From Streptococcus sp. SK643 (GTDB lineage: Bacteria; Bacillota; Bacilli; Lactobacillales; Streptococcaceae): a stretch of 64,000 nucleotides of DNA. The notes under the pieces were generated by a model. It was not told the DNA's origin, made no database searches, and worked only from the letters and a program-made list of their open reading frames with translations. Made by a program: the position numbers and the translations under genes. This document shows positions 19,549 to 28,979 of the stretch, piece by piece; position 1 is the stretch's first letter; each line of letters starts with the position of its first letter. The stretch is from NCBI RefSeq assembly GCF_000259505.1, contig NZ_AJMM01000017.1, positions 1 to 64,000 on the forward strand, read 5' to 3'.

Positions 19549-20502
19549 ATGTATATTAGCATTGTTGTTCCGGTATATAACGTCGCAGACTATTTACATT
19601 ATGCGATAGAAAGTTTGCTGAAACAAACCTATCAAAACTTTGAAGTAATCCTCGTCAATGACGGTTCAACAGATGATTCCCCTCGCTTATGTGATGATTA
19701 CGCTCAAAAATATGAAAATATCCATATTTTTCATAAGGAAAATGGTGGTTTGTCTGAAGCGCGTAATTTTGGAGTAACAAAAGCCAACTCGGATTGGATT
19801 TTCTTTTTAGATCCAGATGATTACCTTGAAGATTACACGCTTGAATTAATTGTAAAAATACAGGAAAAATTTCAAGCCGACTTGATTTCAACTAAGGTAA
19901 AAGCAACTTCAAAGTATAATGATTATAGTTCTTATCATCTTAAGACGTCAGACTATGAAGGTTTGAGCCTAATTTCAAAAGAAAAAGCTTTGGAATGGAT
20001 GTTGGAAGATAAAATTGCGACAGTATCTGCTTGTGCTAAGCTCTATCGTAAGAGCATCTTAGAGAGTATTCCGTTTCCGGTCGGGAAAATCTATGAGGAT
20101 TTTTATGTTGTAGCAGAGCATCTAGCATTAGCTGAAAAAATTGTTATAAGTCCTCTTGAAACTTACAATTACTATCGTAGGGAAGGAAGTATTGTTCGTT
20201 CAACCTTCACTGAAAAAAGATATGATTTTTTTGATGCTGTTGCGAAAAATGAGGAAGTTGTTAAGAGAGTATACAATCAAAGTGTAGGATTAAAACAATC
20301 TCTACAAGCGAAAAAATTAATGGGCGGTTTTGCAGTTATTGGATCAAAAGCTGATTCAGGTTTTACAGATTTTACTAGGGATCAATATTTGTTAAAGGTA
20401 AAACTAGGATCTTTAGTATTGAATAAAAAATTAACGTGGAAGTTAAAAATTAAATATTTGATTTTTAGTTTAAATCCGAAACTATATTTACGATTAAGAT
20501 AG
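19549..20502 (+). CDS. GT2 family glycosyltransferase
   Basis: The 317-residue inverting GT-A enzyme starts MYISIVVPVYNVADYLHYAI. It has LVNDGSTDDSPRLCD, KENGGLSEARNFGV and the DxD-type FFLDPDDYLEDY. It starts 1 nt after the stop of the previous GT2 gene, with AGGAGAGAGG before it, so the two are probably translationally coupled. It is a closer match to the common beta-glycosyltransferase type than its upstream neighbour. The linkage it makes is unknown. Confidence 0.85.
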   Translation: MYISIVVPVYNVADYLHYAIESLLKQTYQNFEVILVNDGSTDDSPRLCDDYAQKYENIHIFHKENGGLSEARNFGVTKANSDWIFFLDPDDYLEDYTLELIVKIQEKFQADLISTKVKATSKYNDYSSYHLKTSDYEGLSLISKEKALEWMLEDKIATVSACAKLYRKSILESIPFPVGKIYEDFYVVAEHLALAEKIVISPLETYNYYRREGSIVRSTFTEKRYDFFDAVAKNEEVVKRVYNQSVGLKQSLQAKKLMGGFAVIGSKADSGFTDFTRDQYLLKVKLGSLVLNKKLTWKLKIKYLIFSLNPKLYLRLR

Positions 20503-20639
20503 TATAAAAAACTTATCTTTGTTAAACTAAAAAAACAAATATAGTTTAATAGAGAGATTATGAAAAATATTTATAATGTAGTTTTTATGAAAATTGTTTT
20601 AAATATAGGTTTTAAAAATTATGAACAGGATGGAAAAAT

Positions 20640-22055
20640 ATGAAAGTTCTAAAAAACTACGTCTACAATCTCTCATATCAGTTGTTGGTAATTATACTAC
20701 CTATCATTACAACTCCATATGTGACACGAGTCTTTTCATCAGATGATTTAGGATCATATGGTTATTTCAATTCGATAGTGACTTATTTTATCTTGTTAGC
20801 AACACTTGGGGTTGCTAACTATGGTACAAAGGTAATTTCAGGCCATCGTAAAAACATTGAAAAGAACTTTTGGGGTATCTATTCGTTACAATTAGGTGCG
20901 ACAGTTCTTTCTCTGTTATTATATGTCCTTCTGTGTCTCACTGTATCTTTTATGAAAAATCCAGTAGCCTATATTCTTGGATTGAGTTTAATCTCAAAAG
21001 GGTTAGATATTTCCTGGCTTTTTCAAGGGATAGAGGATTTTCGAAAAATTACAGTAAGAAATATAACTGTGAAAATCATTGGGGTAACCTCGATTTTCTT
21101 ATTTGTAAAATCAGCTAGTGACCTCTACCTTTATGTTTTTCTTTTAACGATATTTGAGTTATTAGGGCAACTTAGTATGTGGTTACCAGCTTGGAAATTT
21201 ATTGGGAAACCACATTTTGATTGGGAATATGCTAAACAGCATCTGAAGCCAGTTATTTTATTATTTTTACCACAAGTTGCTATATCGCTCTATGCGATTT
21301 TAGATAGTACGATGCTTGGTTCTTTATCCTCAATAAGAGATGTTGGAATTTATGATCAATCTATGAAATTAGTAAAGATTCTATTAACTTTAGTAACTTC
21401 ATTGGGGAGTGTCATGTTACCACGAGTCTCAAATCTTTTATCTTCAGGGGATCATAAAGCGGTTAACAAAATGCATGAGATGTCATTTCTGATTTATAAT
21501 TTAGTGATTTTTCCAATGATGGCAGGAATTTTGATTGTGAATGATGATTTTGTTCAGTTTTTCCTTGGTCAAGATTTTCAGGATGCACGTTATGCAATCG
21601 CCATTATGATTTTCCGTATGTTCTTTATTGGTTGGACCAACATCATGGGAATTCAGATTTTAATTCCTCATAATAAAAATAAAGAATTCATGATTTCAAC
21701 AACAGCTCCCGCAATTATCAGTGTAGGTTTGAACTTACTATTCCTTCCTAAACTTGGATATATCGGAGCAGCCATTGTTTCTGTTCTGACAGAGGCGTTA
21801 GTATGGGCGATACAATTATACTTTACTCGTAACTATCTAAAAGAAGTTCCTATTATTGGATCTTTGACAAAAATTGTTCTAGCGTCAGCTACCATGTATG
21901 GCATTCTGGTAGGTTTAAAAACAGTTATACATTTTTCACCAACTATAAATGTTTTAGTATTTGCAGTGCTTGGTGGAATCATTTATCTTTTTGCAATTCT
22001 TTCTCTGAAAGTGGTAGATGTGGAAGAATTAAAACAAATTATTGGGAAGAAATAG
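20640..22055 (+). CDS. wzx: Wzx-type repeat-unit flippase
   Basis: The 471-residue integral membrane protein has about 12-14 helices and belongs to the MOP/PST superfamily. The N-terminus MKVLKNYVYNLSYQLLVIILPIITTPYVTRVF and the YGYFNSIVTYFILLATLGVANYG stretch are typical of Wzx. It flips the lipid-linked repeat unit to the outer face for Wzy. A 137-nt AT-rich gap with no gene precedes it. AGGATGGA is the ribosome site. Confidence 0.9.
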   Translation: MKVLKNYVYNLSYQLLVIILPIITTPYVTRVFSSDDLGSYGYFNSIVTYFILLATLGVANYGTKVISGHRKNIEKNFWGIYSLQLGATVLSLLLYVLLCLTVSFMKNPVAYILGLSLISKGLDISWLFQGIEDFRKITVRNITVKIIGVTSIFLFVKSASDLYLYVFLLTIFELLGQLSMWLPAWKFIGKPHFDWEYAKQHLKPVILLFLPQVAISLYAILDSTMLGSLSSIRDVGIYDQSMKLVKILLTLVTSLGSVMLPRVSNLLSSGDHKAVNKMHEMSFLIYNLVIFPMMAGILIVNDDFVQFFLGQDFQDARYAIAIMIFRMFFIGWTNIMGIQILIPHNKNKEFMISTTAPAIISVGLNLLFLPKLGYIGAAIVSVLTEALVWAIQLYFTRNYLKEVPIIGSLTKIVLASATMYGILVGLKTVIHFSPTINVLVFAVLGGIIYLFAILSLKVVDVEELKQIIGKK

Positions 22056-22056
22056 A

Positions 22057-23055
22057 ATGCAGAAAACTAGGAATATTAATTTAGACTTACTAAAAGTGCT
22101 TGCGTGTGTTGGAGTGGTTTTACTCCACACAGCTATGGGTGGGTTTAAAGAGGCAGGTTCATGGAATATTTTGACATATTTATATTATTTAGGAACCTAT
22201 TCAATCCCTCTATTTTTTATGGTTAATGGTTATTTATTATTAGGAAAGAGAGAAATTACCTATTCCTATATATTTCAGAAAATAAAATGGATTCTAATAA
22301 CAGTGGTGTCATGGACCCTTATCGTTTGGGTATTTAAACTGGATTTTGCAGTTAATCCAATAAAAAAACTTATAGGCTCGTTGGTGCAAAAAGGTTATTT
22401 CTTTCAGTTTTGGTTTTTTGGTGCATTGATTCTTATTTATCTATGTTTACCAGTTATGAAAATAATTTTAAATTCCAAAAGAAGTTATTTATACATTTTA
22501 TCTTTATTGGCAGTCATCGGTTTGATTTTTGAGTTAACAAACATTGTGCTTCAAATGCCGATACAAATATATGTTATACAAACCTTTAGATTATGGACTT
22601 GGCTTTTCTATTATCTTTTAGGTGGTTTTATAGCTCATTTTGATATAAATACTATCAAACATAGGTTTAAGAGATGGATGAAAATAGCTACGATATTTTT
22701 ATTCTTAGTCTCGCCCGTGATACTATTTTTATTAGCAAAGACTACTTACCATAATTTTTTTGCTGAATATTTTTATGATGTTCTATTTGTAAAAGTTGTA
22801 AGTTTAGGATTATTTCTAACTATATTCTCACTTTCATTGAATCAAGACAGAAACAAATGGATTGTTTTTCTTGCTAATCAAACCATGGGAGTTTTTATAA
22901 TTCATACTTATATTATGAAAGTGTGGGAAAAACTATTTGGTTTTAATTTTGTCGGAGCATATTTACTTTTTGCTCTGTTTACATTAAGTGTTAGTTTTAT
23001 TATTGTTGGAATGTTAATGAAGATTCCTTACTTCAATCGAATCGTCAAATTATAA
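22057..23055 (+). CDS. Acyltransferase 3 family membrane protein
   Basis: The protein of about 332 residues has about 10 membrane helices. It shows the acyltransferase-3 signature NINLDLLKVLACVGVVLLHT, with the catalytic-type His, and YSIPLFFMVNGYLLL. It most likely adds an O-acetyl group to a sugar of the polysaccharide. The frame is open 15 nt upstream into wzx, but the ATG at 22057, 1 nt after the wzx stop and with GGGAAGAAA before it, is the better start. O-acetylation is the usual role in such loci; the target residue is unknown. Confidence 0.82.
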   Translation: MQKTRNINLDLLKVLACVGVVLLHTAMGGFKEAGSWNILTYLYYLGTYSIPLFFMVNGYLLLGKREITYSYIFQKIKWILITVVSWTLIVWVFKLDFAVNPIKKLIGSLVQKGYFFQFWFFGALILIYLCLPVMKIILNSKRSYLYILSLLAVIGLIFELTNIVLQMPIQIYVIQTFRLWTWLFYYLLGGFIAHFDINTIKHRFKRWMKIATIFLFLVSPVILFLLAKTTYHNFFAEYFYDVLFVKVVSLGLFLTIFSLSLNQDRNKWIVFLANQTMGVFIIHTYIMKVWEKLFGFNFVGAYLLFALFTLSVSFIIVGMLMKIPYFNRIVKL

Positions 23056-23068
23056 AAAGGAGAACAAG

Positions 23069-24169
23069 ATGTACGATTATCTAATCGTTGGTGCTGGGTT
23101 GTCTGGAGCAATTTTTGCTTATGAGGCAACCAAGCGTGGAAAAAAAGTAAAAGTTATTGATAAACGTGACCACATTGGTGGGAATATCTATTGTGAGAAT
23201 GTTGAAGGAGTTAATGTTCATAAATATGGTGCCCATATCTTCCATACTTCTAATAAGAAAGTTTGGGATTATGTTAATCAGTTTGCTGAGTTTAACAACT
23301 ACATCAACTCGCCTGTAGCTAATTACAAGGGTATCCTTTATAATCTACCTTTCAATATGAATACTTTCTATGCTATGTGGGGGACAAAAACTCCTCAAGA
23401 AGTCAAAGATAAGATTGCTGAGCAAACGGCTCATATGAAGGATGTTGAACCTAAAAACTTGGAAGAACAGGCCATCAAGTTGATCGGTCCAGATATTTAT
23501 GAAAAGTTGATTAAAGGATATACTGAAAAGCAATGGGGACGTTCTGCGACTGACCTTCCACCGTTTATCATCAAACGTCTACCAGTTCGTTTGACTTTTG
23601 ATAATAACTACTTCAATGACCGTTACCAAGGAATTCCAATCGGTGGCTATAATGTTATCATCGAAAATATGCTGAAGGATGTAGAAGTAGAACTTGGAGT
23701 TGACTTTTTTGCTAATCGTCAAGAATTAGAAGCTTCTGCTGAAAAGGTTGTCTTTACAGGGATGATTGATCAATACTTTGACTACAAACATGGTGAATTA
23801 GAATACCGTAGCCTTCGTTTTGAGCATGAAGTTTTAGATGAAGAAAACTATCAAGGAAATGCTGTTGTAAACTACACAGAACGAGAAATTCCTTATACTC
23901 GCATTATTGAGCATAAACATTTTGAGTATGGTACGCAAGATAAAACGGTCATTACTCGTGAATACCCAGCTGATTGGAAACGTGGTGATGAACCTTATTA
24001 TCCAATCAATGATGAGAGAAACAATGCTATGTTTGCTAAATATCAAGAAGAAGCAGCGCAGAATGATAAGGTAATTTTCTGTGGTCGCTTAGCAGACTAC
24101 AAATACTATGACATGCATGTAGTCATTGAACGTGCACTGAATGTTGTAGAGGAAGAATTAGGTAACTAA
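23069..24169 (+). CDS. glf: UDP-galactopyranose mutase Glf
   Basis: Glf converts UDP-galactopyranose to UDP-galactofuranose using reduced FAD. The 366-residue protein has the FAD-binding YDYLIVGAGLSGAIFA, then GGNIYCENVEGVNVHKYGAHIFHT, YTEKQWGRSATDLP and the late CGRLADYKYYDMH. Its presence implies that the polysaccharide contains galactofuranose, as in several pneumococcal serotypes and in oral streptococcal receptor polysaccharides. Its codon use looks more like housekeeping genes than that of the AT-rich genes before it. It is the last gene of the locus and is followed by a terminator at 24217. Confidence 0.96.
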   Translation: MYDYLIVGAGLSGAIFAYEATKRGKKVKVIDKRDHIGGNIYCENVEGVNVHKYGAHIFHTSNKKVWDYVNQFAEFNNYINSPVANYKGILYNLPFNMNTFYAMWGTKTPQEVKDKIAEQTAHMKDVEPKNLEEQAIKLIGPDIYEKLIKGYTEKQWGRSATDLPPFIIKRLPVRLTFDNNYFNDRYQGIPIGGYNVIIENMLKDVEVELGVDFFANRQELEASAEKVVFTGMIDQYFDYKHGELEYRSLRFEHEVLDEENYQGNAVVNYTEREIPYTRIIEHKHFEYGTQDKTVITREYPADWKRGDEPYYPINDERNNAMFAKYQEEAAQNDKVIFCGRLADYKYYDMHVVIERALNVVEEELGN

Positions 24170-24216
24170 AGAGGCTATTCAATATTCCTATAAGTGAAAT
24201 GAGAAGCTAAAATATG

Positions 24217-24246
24217 GAGAAGACCATCTTGGTATTCTCTTTTTTT
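24217..24246 (+). terminator. Terminator of the polysaccharide operon
   Basis: GAGAA and ACCA pair with TGGT and TTCTC, with one G·A mismatch inside the stem. A T-run of seven follows at 24240. Confidence 0.75.
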
Positions 24247-24251
24247 ATGTA

Positions 24252-24491
24252 ACAAAACGTTATAATAAGTATGCTGAAGCCCAAGCTTAGTTGACAGATG
24301 GTGCTTTGATTATTTCAACGACATCTCGTACAGGTCGTCCAATCTTGTCTAAAATGGTACCATTTACTTTAGCAGGTAACAAAGGTACAAGTGAACCACT
24401 CTTGTACAAATATTTAGAAATTCAAGGTAAGGCAGTTACTGCAGATGAGTATCAAAAAGCGCAAGAAGAACTTGCAAAACATGTCAAATAA
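24252..24491 (+). pseudogene. aliA: Remnant of the 3' end of aliA
   Basis: The frame from 24252 reads KRYNKYAEAQA, then a TAG (24288-24290) where AliA-family proteins have Trp, then LTDGALIISTTSRTGRPILSKMVPF and ends EELAKHVK. This matches the C-terminus of pneumococcal AliA as I remember it. Compared with that, residues are missing after VPFT (the PFA-type stretch) and before the last EELAKHVK (the KWxKEKEESNKK stretch). It has no start site, no promoter and no upstream part. It is a relic of the aliA gene that borders the capsule locus in pneumococci. The intact paralogue at 7807 cannot be its source because the motifs differ. Confidence 0.85.
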
Positions 24492-24495
24492 TATA

Positions 24496-24530
24496 AAAAG
24501 GAGTTAGCTCATATGCGAGCAACTCCTTTT
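24496..24530 (+). terminator. Terminator of the lost aliA gene
   Basis: AAAAGGAGTT pairs with AACTCCTTTT and GCTC with GAGC inside. It lies 5 nt after the stop of the aliA remnant, so the original terminator has outlived the gene. The rest of the 24492-24588 gap shows nothing else. Confidence 0.75.
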
Positions 24531-24588
24531 ATGTCTATACAATGTTTTAGTTCGATAATATCAACGGTGACTTTATTTACTGTAAATG

Positions 24589-26964
24589 TTATAGTGGTGT
24601 AGTTCCAAAAATTTCTGCTAAATCTGCATCTGTTATTCCAATCATAGCTGGAATACTAGTCCAGTTTTCTTCTGTCAGGATATAAGATTGTTTGGAATCG
24701 ATTTGAGTGCTGGATTCAGTAGAGGCTGTGCTTGATTCCTTAGAGGTTTCTAGTAGATCATTGAAGCGTTCAATCAGATAAGTCTTGCGGGCAGTTCCAA
24801 TGTGTTGGGTAGCATAGTCGAAGGCCTGTAATTCACCTAGCAGTATGAGCTTACTTTTTGCGCGTGTGATAGCTGTGTAGATCAGATTGCGCTCTAACAT
24901 ACGTTTGCTAGAACTGGTAATGGGCAGGATGACAACTGGGAATTCACTTCCTTGAGACTTATGAATACTCATGGCATAGGCTAGGCGAATCTTGTACCAT
25001 TCGTTACGGGGGTAATTGACTTCGTTGCCATCAAAATCAAGAATAATCTCGTCCTGTTTGGATTCGGTGTATTTGCCAGGAATCAAATCAGTGATGTATC
25101 CTAAATCGCCATTGAAGACATTAATTTCCGCATCGTTAACTAGGTGAATGATCTTGTCTCCTTTACGATAATGGCATTGGGGAGCTTCAAAACTGAGTTG
25201 GTCTTTTTGCTGGGGATTGAGGAGGTCCTGCATGAGCTGATTAATGGCATCAATCCCAGCTGTTCCTCTATACATGGGGGCTAGAACTTGAATATCGTAA
25301 GCGGGAATACCACTTCTTAGGGCTGCAGCTATGATTTTCTCAATACTTGCTGGGATAAGGCTGCTTGCAATTTCAAAATAGGAACGGTCTGCCTTTTTCT
25401 GGGTGAAGTCTGCAGGTAGTATCCCCTGTCTAATCTGACTAGCTAGGGTTACAATAGTGGATTCTTCACTCTGGCGGTAAATTTTCTCTAAGCGGGTCTG
25501 GGGGATCAGTGGAATATGAAGCAGATCAGCTAAAACCTGCCCAGGACTGACAGAAGGTAACTGGTCGCTATCTCCTACGATAAGGATTTTACTACTAGAG
25601 GAAATGTTAGAAAAGAGCTGGTTGGCGAGCCACGTATCTACCATAGAGAATTCATCTACAATGATAAAGTCAGCGTCCAGATAATCCTCTAGGTGGCTGG
25701 TGTCATCATCTCCGGTCATTCCCAAATGACGGTGAATAGTAGAACTTGGTAAACCAGTTAGTTCATTCATACGGCGTGCTGCTCGACCAGTTGGAGCAGC
25801 TAGTAGTATGGGTAGGTTACTTTTTTTTCTGAGATCAAGTCCTTCTAAAAGGGCGTAAACAGCGATAATACCATTGATAACAGTGGTCTTACCTGTGCCA
25901 GGTCCACCTGTTAGGATAAAGACTTTATGTTGAATGGCATCACAGATAGCCTGCTTTTGGATAGTGTCGTAGTGAATACCCAATTCTTCCTCGACAGTTG
26001 CGATATGTTGTTGAATTGTGTCTAAGTTTTGGCTTTTTTGTTTTCCTTTTTCAAGGATACGCATGAGATGGCTACGGATACCTTCTTCAGCGAAAAAGAG
26101 GCTGTTATCAAAAATTTTAGTATCAATTTGTTGAACTTTGTCTTCGTCTATGAGAGAAGATAGTTCTTGGGCAACATGACTCGGATCTAATTCGACTGGA
26201 CGAGAGGATTCAAGGAGAGTCAGGGTTTGTTCTAGTAAATCCCTAGCTTCAACATAGGTATCTCCAGTCTCCATAGAAGCCTGAAAAAGGCTATGGATGA
26301 GTCCAGCGCGAAAGCGTTCGGGAGCCTGACTTTCAATTCCTAGTTCCTCAGCTAGTTGGTCTGCGATGGTAAAGCCTAAGCCTTTAATATCCTCGACTAG
26401 TTGGTAGGGATAGTTTTCAACTACATCCAGTGTTTCTTCCTTGTAAAAATCTTGAATTTGAAAGGCTAGTTTGTTAGGAATACCGTAATTGGCAAGTTTA
26501 GCCAAGACCATCTCTGTTCCGTAGTTGAGTCGGAGAGTAGAGACAAATGCTTCACGATTTTTAGCAGAGAGTCCTGAAATGCTCTCTAGCTTTTTTGGAT
26601 CTTGTAGAATGTCATCAATGGTATTGTCGCCATAAATATCAACAATTTTTTGAGCTGTCTTCAGACCGATGCCCTTAAAGTGGTTGCTTGAAAAGTACTT
26701 GACCAACCCTTTTTTAGTTGGTTTTGCTCGCTCGTAGCGGCTGATTTGTAATTGTTCGCCGTATTTTGAGTGTTGAACGATTTGTCCCCAAAAAGTATAG
26801 TCTTCGCCCTCAATCACATCAGCCATGGTTCCTGTGACAATGATTTCAACATCATCAAAATCTTCGGTGTCTGTATCTTCGATATCTAAGAGAAGGATGC
26901 GATAAAAATTACTGGGATTTTCAAAAATAATTCGTTCAATAGTTCCTGAAAAATAAACTTCCAT
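24589..26964 (-). CDS. recD2: RecD2-type 5'-3' DNA helicase
   Basis: The 791-residue SF1B helicase has an N-terminal OB-like region, helix-hairpin-helix repeats (FKGIGLKTAQKI, SGLSAKNREAF, DIKGLGFTIADQLA), Walker A GGPGTGKTT, Walker B VDEFSMVD and the C-terminal AYAMSIHKSQGSEFPVV motif. RecD2 proteins act in DNA repair without RecBC. There is a long Ser/Thr-rich tail before the end (SKESSTASTESSTQ). It is on the opposite strand to the capsule locus and follows lepB on the minus strand after a terminator. Confidence 0.93.
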   Translation of the reverse strand: MEVYFSGTIERIIFENPSNFYRILLLDIEDTDTEDFDDVEIIVTGTMADVIEGEDYTFWGQIVQHSKYGEQLQISRYERAKPTKKGLVKYFSSNHFKGIGLKTAQKIVDIYGDNTIDDILQDPKKLESISGLSAKNREAFVSTLRLNYGTEMVLAKLANYGIPNKLAFQIQDFYKEETLDVVENYPYQLVEDIKGLGFTIADQLAEELGIESQAPERFRAGLIHSLFQASMETGDTYVEARDLLEQTLTLLESSRPVELDPSHVAQELSSLIDEDKVQQIDTKIFDNSLFFAEEGIRSHLMRILEKGKQKSQNLDTIQQHIATVEEELGIHYDTIQKQAICDAIQHKVFILTGGPGTGKTTVINGIIAVYALLEGLDLRKKSNLPILLAAPTGRAARRMNELTGLPSSTIHRHLGMTGDDDTSHLEDYLDADFIIVDEFSMVDTWLANQLFSNISSSSKILIVGDSDQLPSVSPGQVLADLLHIPLIPQTRLEKIYRQSEESTIVTLASQIRQGILPADFTQKKADRSYFEIASSLIPASIEKIIAAALRSGIPAYDIQVLAPMYRGTAGIDAINQLMQDLLNPQQKDQLSFEAPQCHYRKGDKIIHLVNDAEINVFNGDLGYITDLIPGKYTESKQDEIILDFDGNEVNYPRNEWYKIRLAYAMSIHKSQGSEFPVVILPITSSSKRMLERNLIYTAITRAKSKLILLGELQAFDYATQHIGTARKTYLIERFNDLLETSKESSTASTESSTQIDSKQSYILTEENWTSIPAMIGITDADLAEIFGTTPL

Positions 26965-26999
26965 AAAATTCCTTTACATAAATGAGTAAGAGCAGGTTT

Positions 27000-27026
27000 C
27001 ACCTTTCTATTTAGATTAGAAAGGTG
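27000..27026. terminator. Hairpin between lepB and recD2
   Basis: CACCTTTCTA and TAGAAAGGTG form a perfect 10-bp stem with a 7-nt loop. On the plus strand a T-rich stretch follows at 27031. Together with the hairpin at 27051 it probably insulates recD2 from lepB. Confidence 0.5.
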
Positions 27027-27050
27027 TTGGGCTTTTTCTTATGATAGAAG

Positions 27051-27083
27051 AAAAAGGCAGAGAGTGATGATTCTCGGCCTTTT
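27051..27083 (-). terminator. Terminator after lepB
   Basis: On the minus strand AAAAGGCCGAGA pairs with TCTCTGCCTTTTT with a small bulge, and a T-rich run follows. It lies 8 nt after the lepB stop. Confidence 0.75.
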
Positions 27084-27090
27084 AGTCGTT

Positions 27091-27705
27091 TTAAAATGTT
27101 CCGATACGATTCATCGGCCATAGACGGAATTTAGCTTCTCCAGTAATATCTTTGGCTTTGAATGTTCCGACATGACGGCTATCGCTTGAAACTAAGCGAT
27201 CGTCTCCGAGGAGAAGATATTCTCCTTCAGGAACAGTAAAGCTAAAGTTAGTATTGTAGTTGACATCAACTGTAAAGGCTTGGGCTTTTTGAGCGATACT
27301 TCTAAAGAAAGTTCCTTTGTCTCCTTCAAAACCTGCACCAGAGTATGTGCTTTGTAGCTTGTCTTCTTTGAAACGTTTGATGTAGTCAGCTAGATAAGGC
27401 TCATCAGTTTCTTTGTCATTGATGTAGAGCTTATCATTTTGGTAACGAATCGTATCACCGGGCATTCCGATGACGCGCTTCACAATATCTTTATTCCCAT
27501 CATCTTCATGCGCAACCACGATGTCAAAACGGTTAATCGGAAGGTGTTTGACAACAAATAGGACTTCGCCATCGGCTAGGGTTGGGTCCATAGAGTGTCC
27601 TTCTACACGGACGTTGCTCCAAAGGAAGAGACGGCTTAAAACTAGGAGGGTCATAATCAGGATGATTCCTCCCCATTCTTTTAAAAATCGTTTAAATAAT
27701 TTCAT
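27091..27705 (-). CDS. lepB: Signal peptidase I
   Basis: The 204-residue membrane protease cleaves signal peptides from exported proteins. One N-terminal membrane helix (GGIILIMTLLVLSRLFLW) is followed by box B with the catalytic Ser in VEGHSMDPTL, box D with the catalytic Lys in KRVIGMPGD, and box E GDDRLVSSDSRHVG. Size and single helix match Gram-positive type I enzymes. It starts 3 nt after the end of rnhC and forms an operon with it. Confidence 0.96.
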   Translation of the reverse strand: MKLFKRFLKEWGGIILIMTLLVLSRLFLWSNVRVEGHSMDPTLADGEVLFVVKHLPINRFDIVVAHEDDGNKDIVKRVIGMPGDTIRYQNDKLYINDKETDEPYLADYIKRFKEDKLQSTYSGAGFEGDKGTFFRSIAQKAQAFTVDVNYNTNFSFTVPEGEYLLLGDDRLVSSDSRHVGTFKAKDITGEAKFRLWPMNRIGTF

Positions 27706-27708
27706 AAC

Positions 27709-28590
27709 TTACCTTTCTATACGTTTTTGAGCTTTTTCAGTATTTTTAAAGTGTAGTTTGGCAGAGAAGTTGAGCCCCTGAATGCCATAAGCTTGTAAGA
27801 TTTGACTCGCTACCTTATCAGATTGCGTTCCAGCCCCACTAGGAAGTTGGTAGCCTAGTTCTTTACCAAGATTTTCAAGATTTTCAAGGAATAAATCACG
27901 CGCTATGATGGAAGAAACGGCTACGGCTAAGTATTTACCTTCAGCCTTTTCTTCTAAGCTGATAGGATTGCTGAAACGATTGGTTTCTTGCATTAAGTAC
28001 TTGTCATAATTTTTAGCACTAGTAAAGGCATCAATCACTATTTTCTCTGGCTCAACTCCTTTTTGAAGGAGAAGATAGATAGCCTGATTATGGAGGGCCA
28101 CTTTGACTGAAACAGCATTATAGCGTTCTCCGATGACCTCATTGTACTTGCTTGGTGAGAGAAGTAGGGCTTGATGTTGGATTTTTTCCTTGAGAATTGG
28201 AGCAATCTGACGAATTTTTTGGTCGGTCAGAGTTTTAGAATCCCCCACACCGAGTTTTCGTAAGAAGTCATGCTGGTCTGGTGTGACAAAGGAAGCCACG
28301 ACTGCAAGACCACCAAAGTAGGAACCATTTCCCACCTCGTCTGTTCCAATCAAAGGGAAGTTTTGTCCACCATTTTCCTCTACAACTTGATAGCCAAAGA
28401 AACTGGCGTATTTCTCAGCTCCTTCTCCTTGTAACAAAACCTTTCCAGAAGTATAGATGGAAACCGTTGCTTGAGGAAGTCTCAAGAAATAGCGTATATA
28501 GGGATTGTTGCTAGAAGTGATCCTGGTTTGATTGGCTTTAATAAAAGCTTGAATTTCTTTTTCACTAGGTGTTAGTGTGATACTTGCCAT
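27709..28590 (-). CDS. rnhC: Ribonuclease HIII
   Basis: The 293-residue enzyme cleaves the RNA strand of RNA-DNA hybrids. It has an N-terminal TBP-like substrate-binding domain (about residues 1-80) and a type 2 RNase H domain with the acidic motif [14 protein letters not shown], where the Asp-Glu-Gly is typical of HIII. The later acidic sites are [12 protein letters not shown] and the SSIIARD segment. It is divergent from zapA and co-transcribed with lepB. A TGGTAAAAT extended -10 lies on the minus strand at 28598-28606. Confidence 0.95.
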   Translation of the reverse strand: MASITLTPSEKEIQAFIKANQTRITSSNNPYIRYFLRLPQATVSIYTSGKVLLQGEGAEKYASFFGYQVVEENGGQNFPLIGTDEVGNGSYFGGLAVVASFVTPDQHDFLRKLGVGDSKTLTDQKIRQIAPILKEKIQHQALLLSPSKYNEVIGERYNAVSVKVALHNQAIYLLLQKGVEPEKIVIDAFTSAKNYDKYLMQETNRFSNPISLEEKAEGKYLAVAVSSIIARDLFLENLENLGKELGYQLPSGAGTQSDKVASQILQAYGIQGLNFSAKLHFKNTEKAQKRIER

Positions 28591-28630
28591 AGCTTCTATT
28601 TTACCATAAAAGAGAGAGAATTTGTTAAAA

Positions 28631-28659
28631 ATGACAAAATTAGCGAATTTTGGTATAAT
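28631..28659 (+). promoter_or_regulatory. Promoter of the zapA-cvpA operon
   Basis: ATGACA (28631-28636) and TATAAT (28654-28659) are spaced by 17 nt, and the -10 is extended by TGG. Confidence 0.75.
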
Positions 28660-28676
28660 ATCGTGAGGTGAATTTT

Positions 28677-28979
28677 ATGGCAAATTTAAATCGATTCAAA
28701 TTTACATTCGGGAAAAAAACATTAACATTGACGAGTGAGCATGATAATCTCTTTATGGAGGAAATTGCCAGGGTTGCAACTGAAAAATACCAAGCAATTA
28801 AAGAACAAATGCCTAGTGCAGATGATGAGACAATCGCTATTTTGTTAGCAGTCAACTGTCTCTCGACTCAACTCAGCCGTGAAATTGAGTTTGATGATAA
28901 GGAACAGGAATTAGAAGAACTTCGTCACAAGCTCGTGACTTGTAAGCAAGAACAAAGCAAGATTGAGGATTCTTTATGA
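28677..28979 (+). CDS. zapA: ZapA-like cell division protein
   Basis: This 100-residue cytosolic protein starts MANLNRFKFTFGKKTLTLTSE. A coiled-coil C-terminal half (EFDDKEQELEELRHKLVTCKQEQSK) follows, which fits ZapA, the FtsZ-ring bundling factor. An upstream in-frame GTG at 28668 is part of the GTGAGGTG ribosome site, so the ATG at 28677 is the likely start. It overlaps the next gene by 4 nt. Confidence 0.82.
   Translation: MANLNRFKFTFGKKTLTLTSEHDNLFMEEIARVATEKYQAIKEQMPSADDETIAILLAVNCLSTQLSREIEFDDKEQELEELRHKLVTCKQEQSKIEDSL

Noticed and set aside
27000-27026. BOX or RUP repeat
   Set aside because: The hairpin is short and simple and no boxA/boxC-like module is present; no BOX or RUP element was recognised elsewhere in the window.
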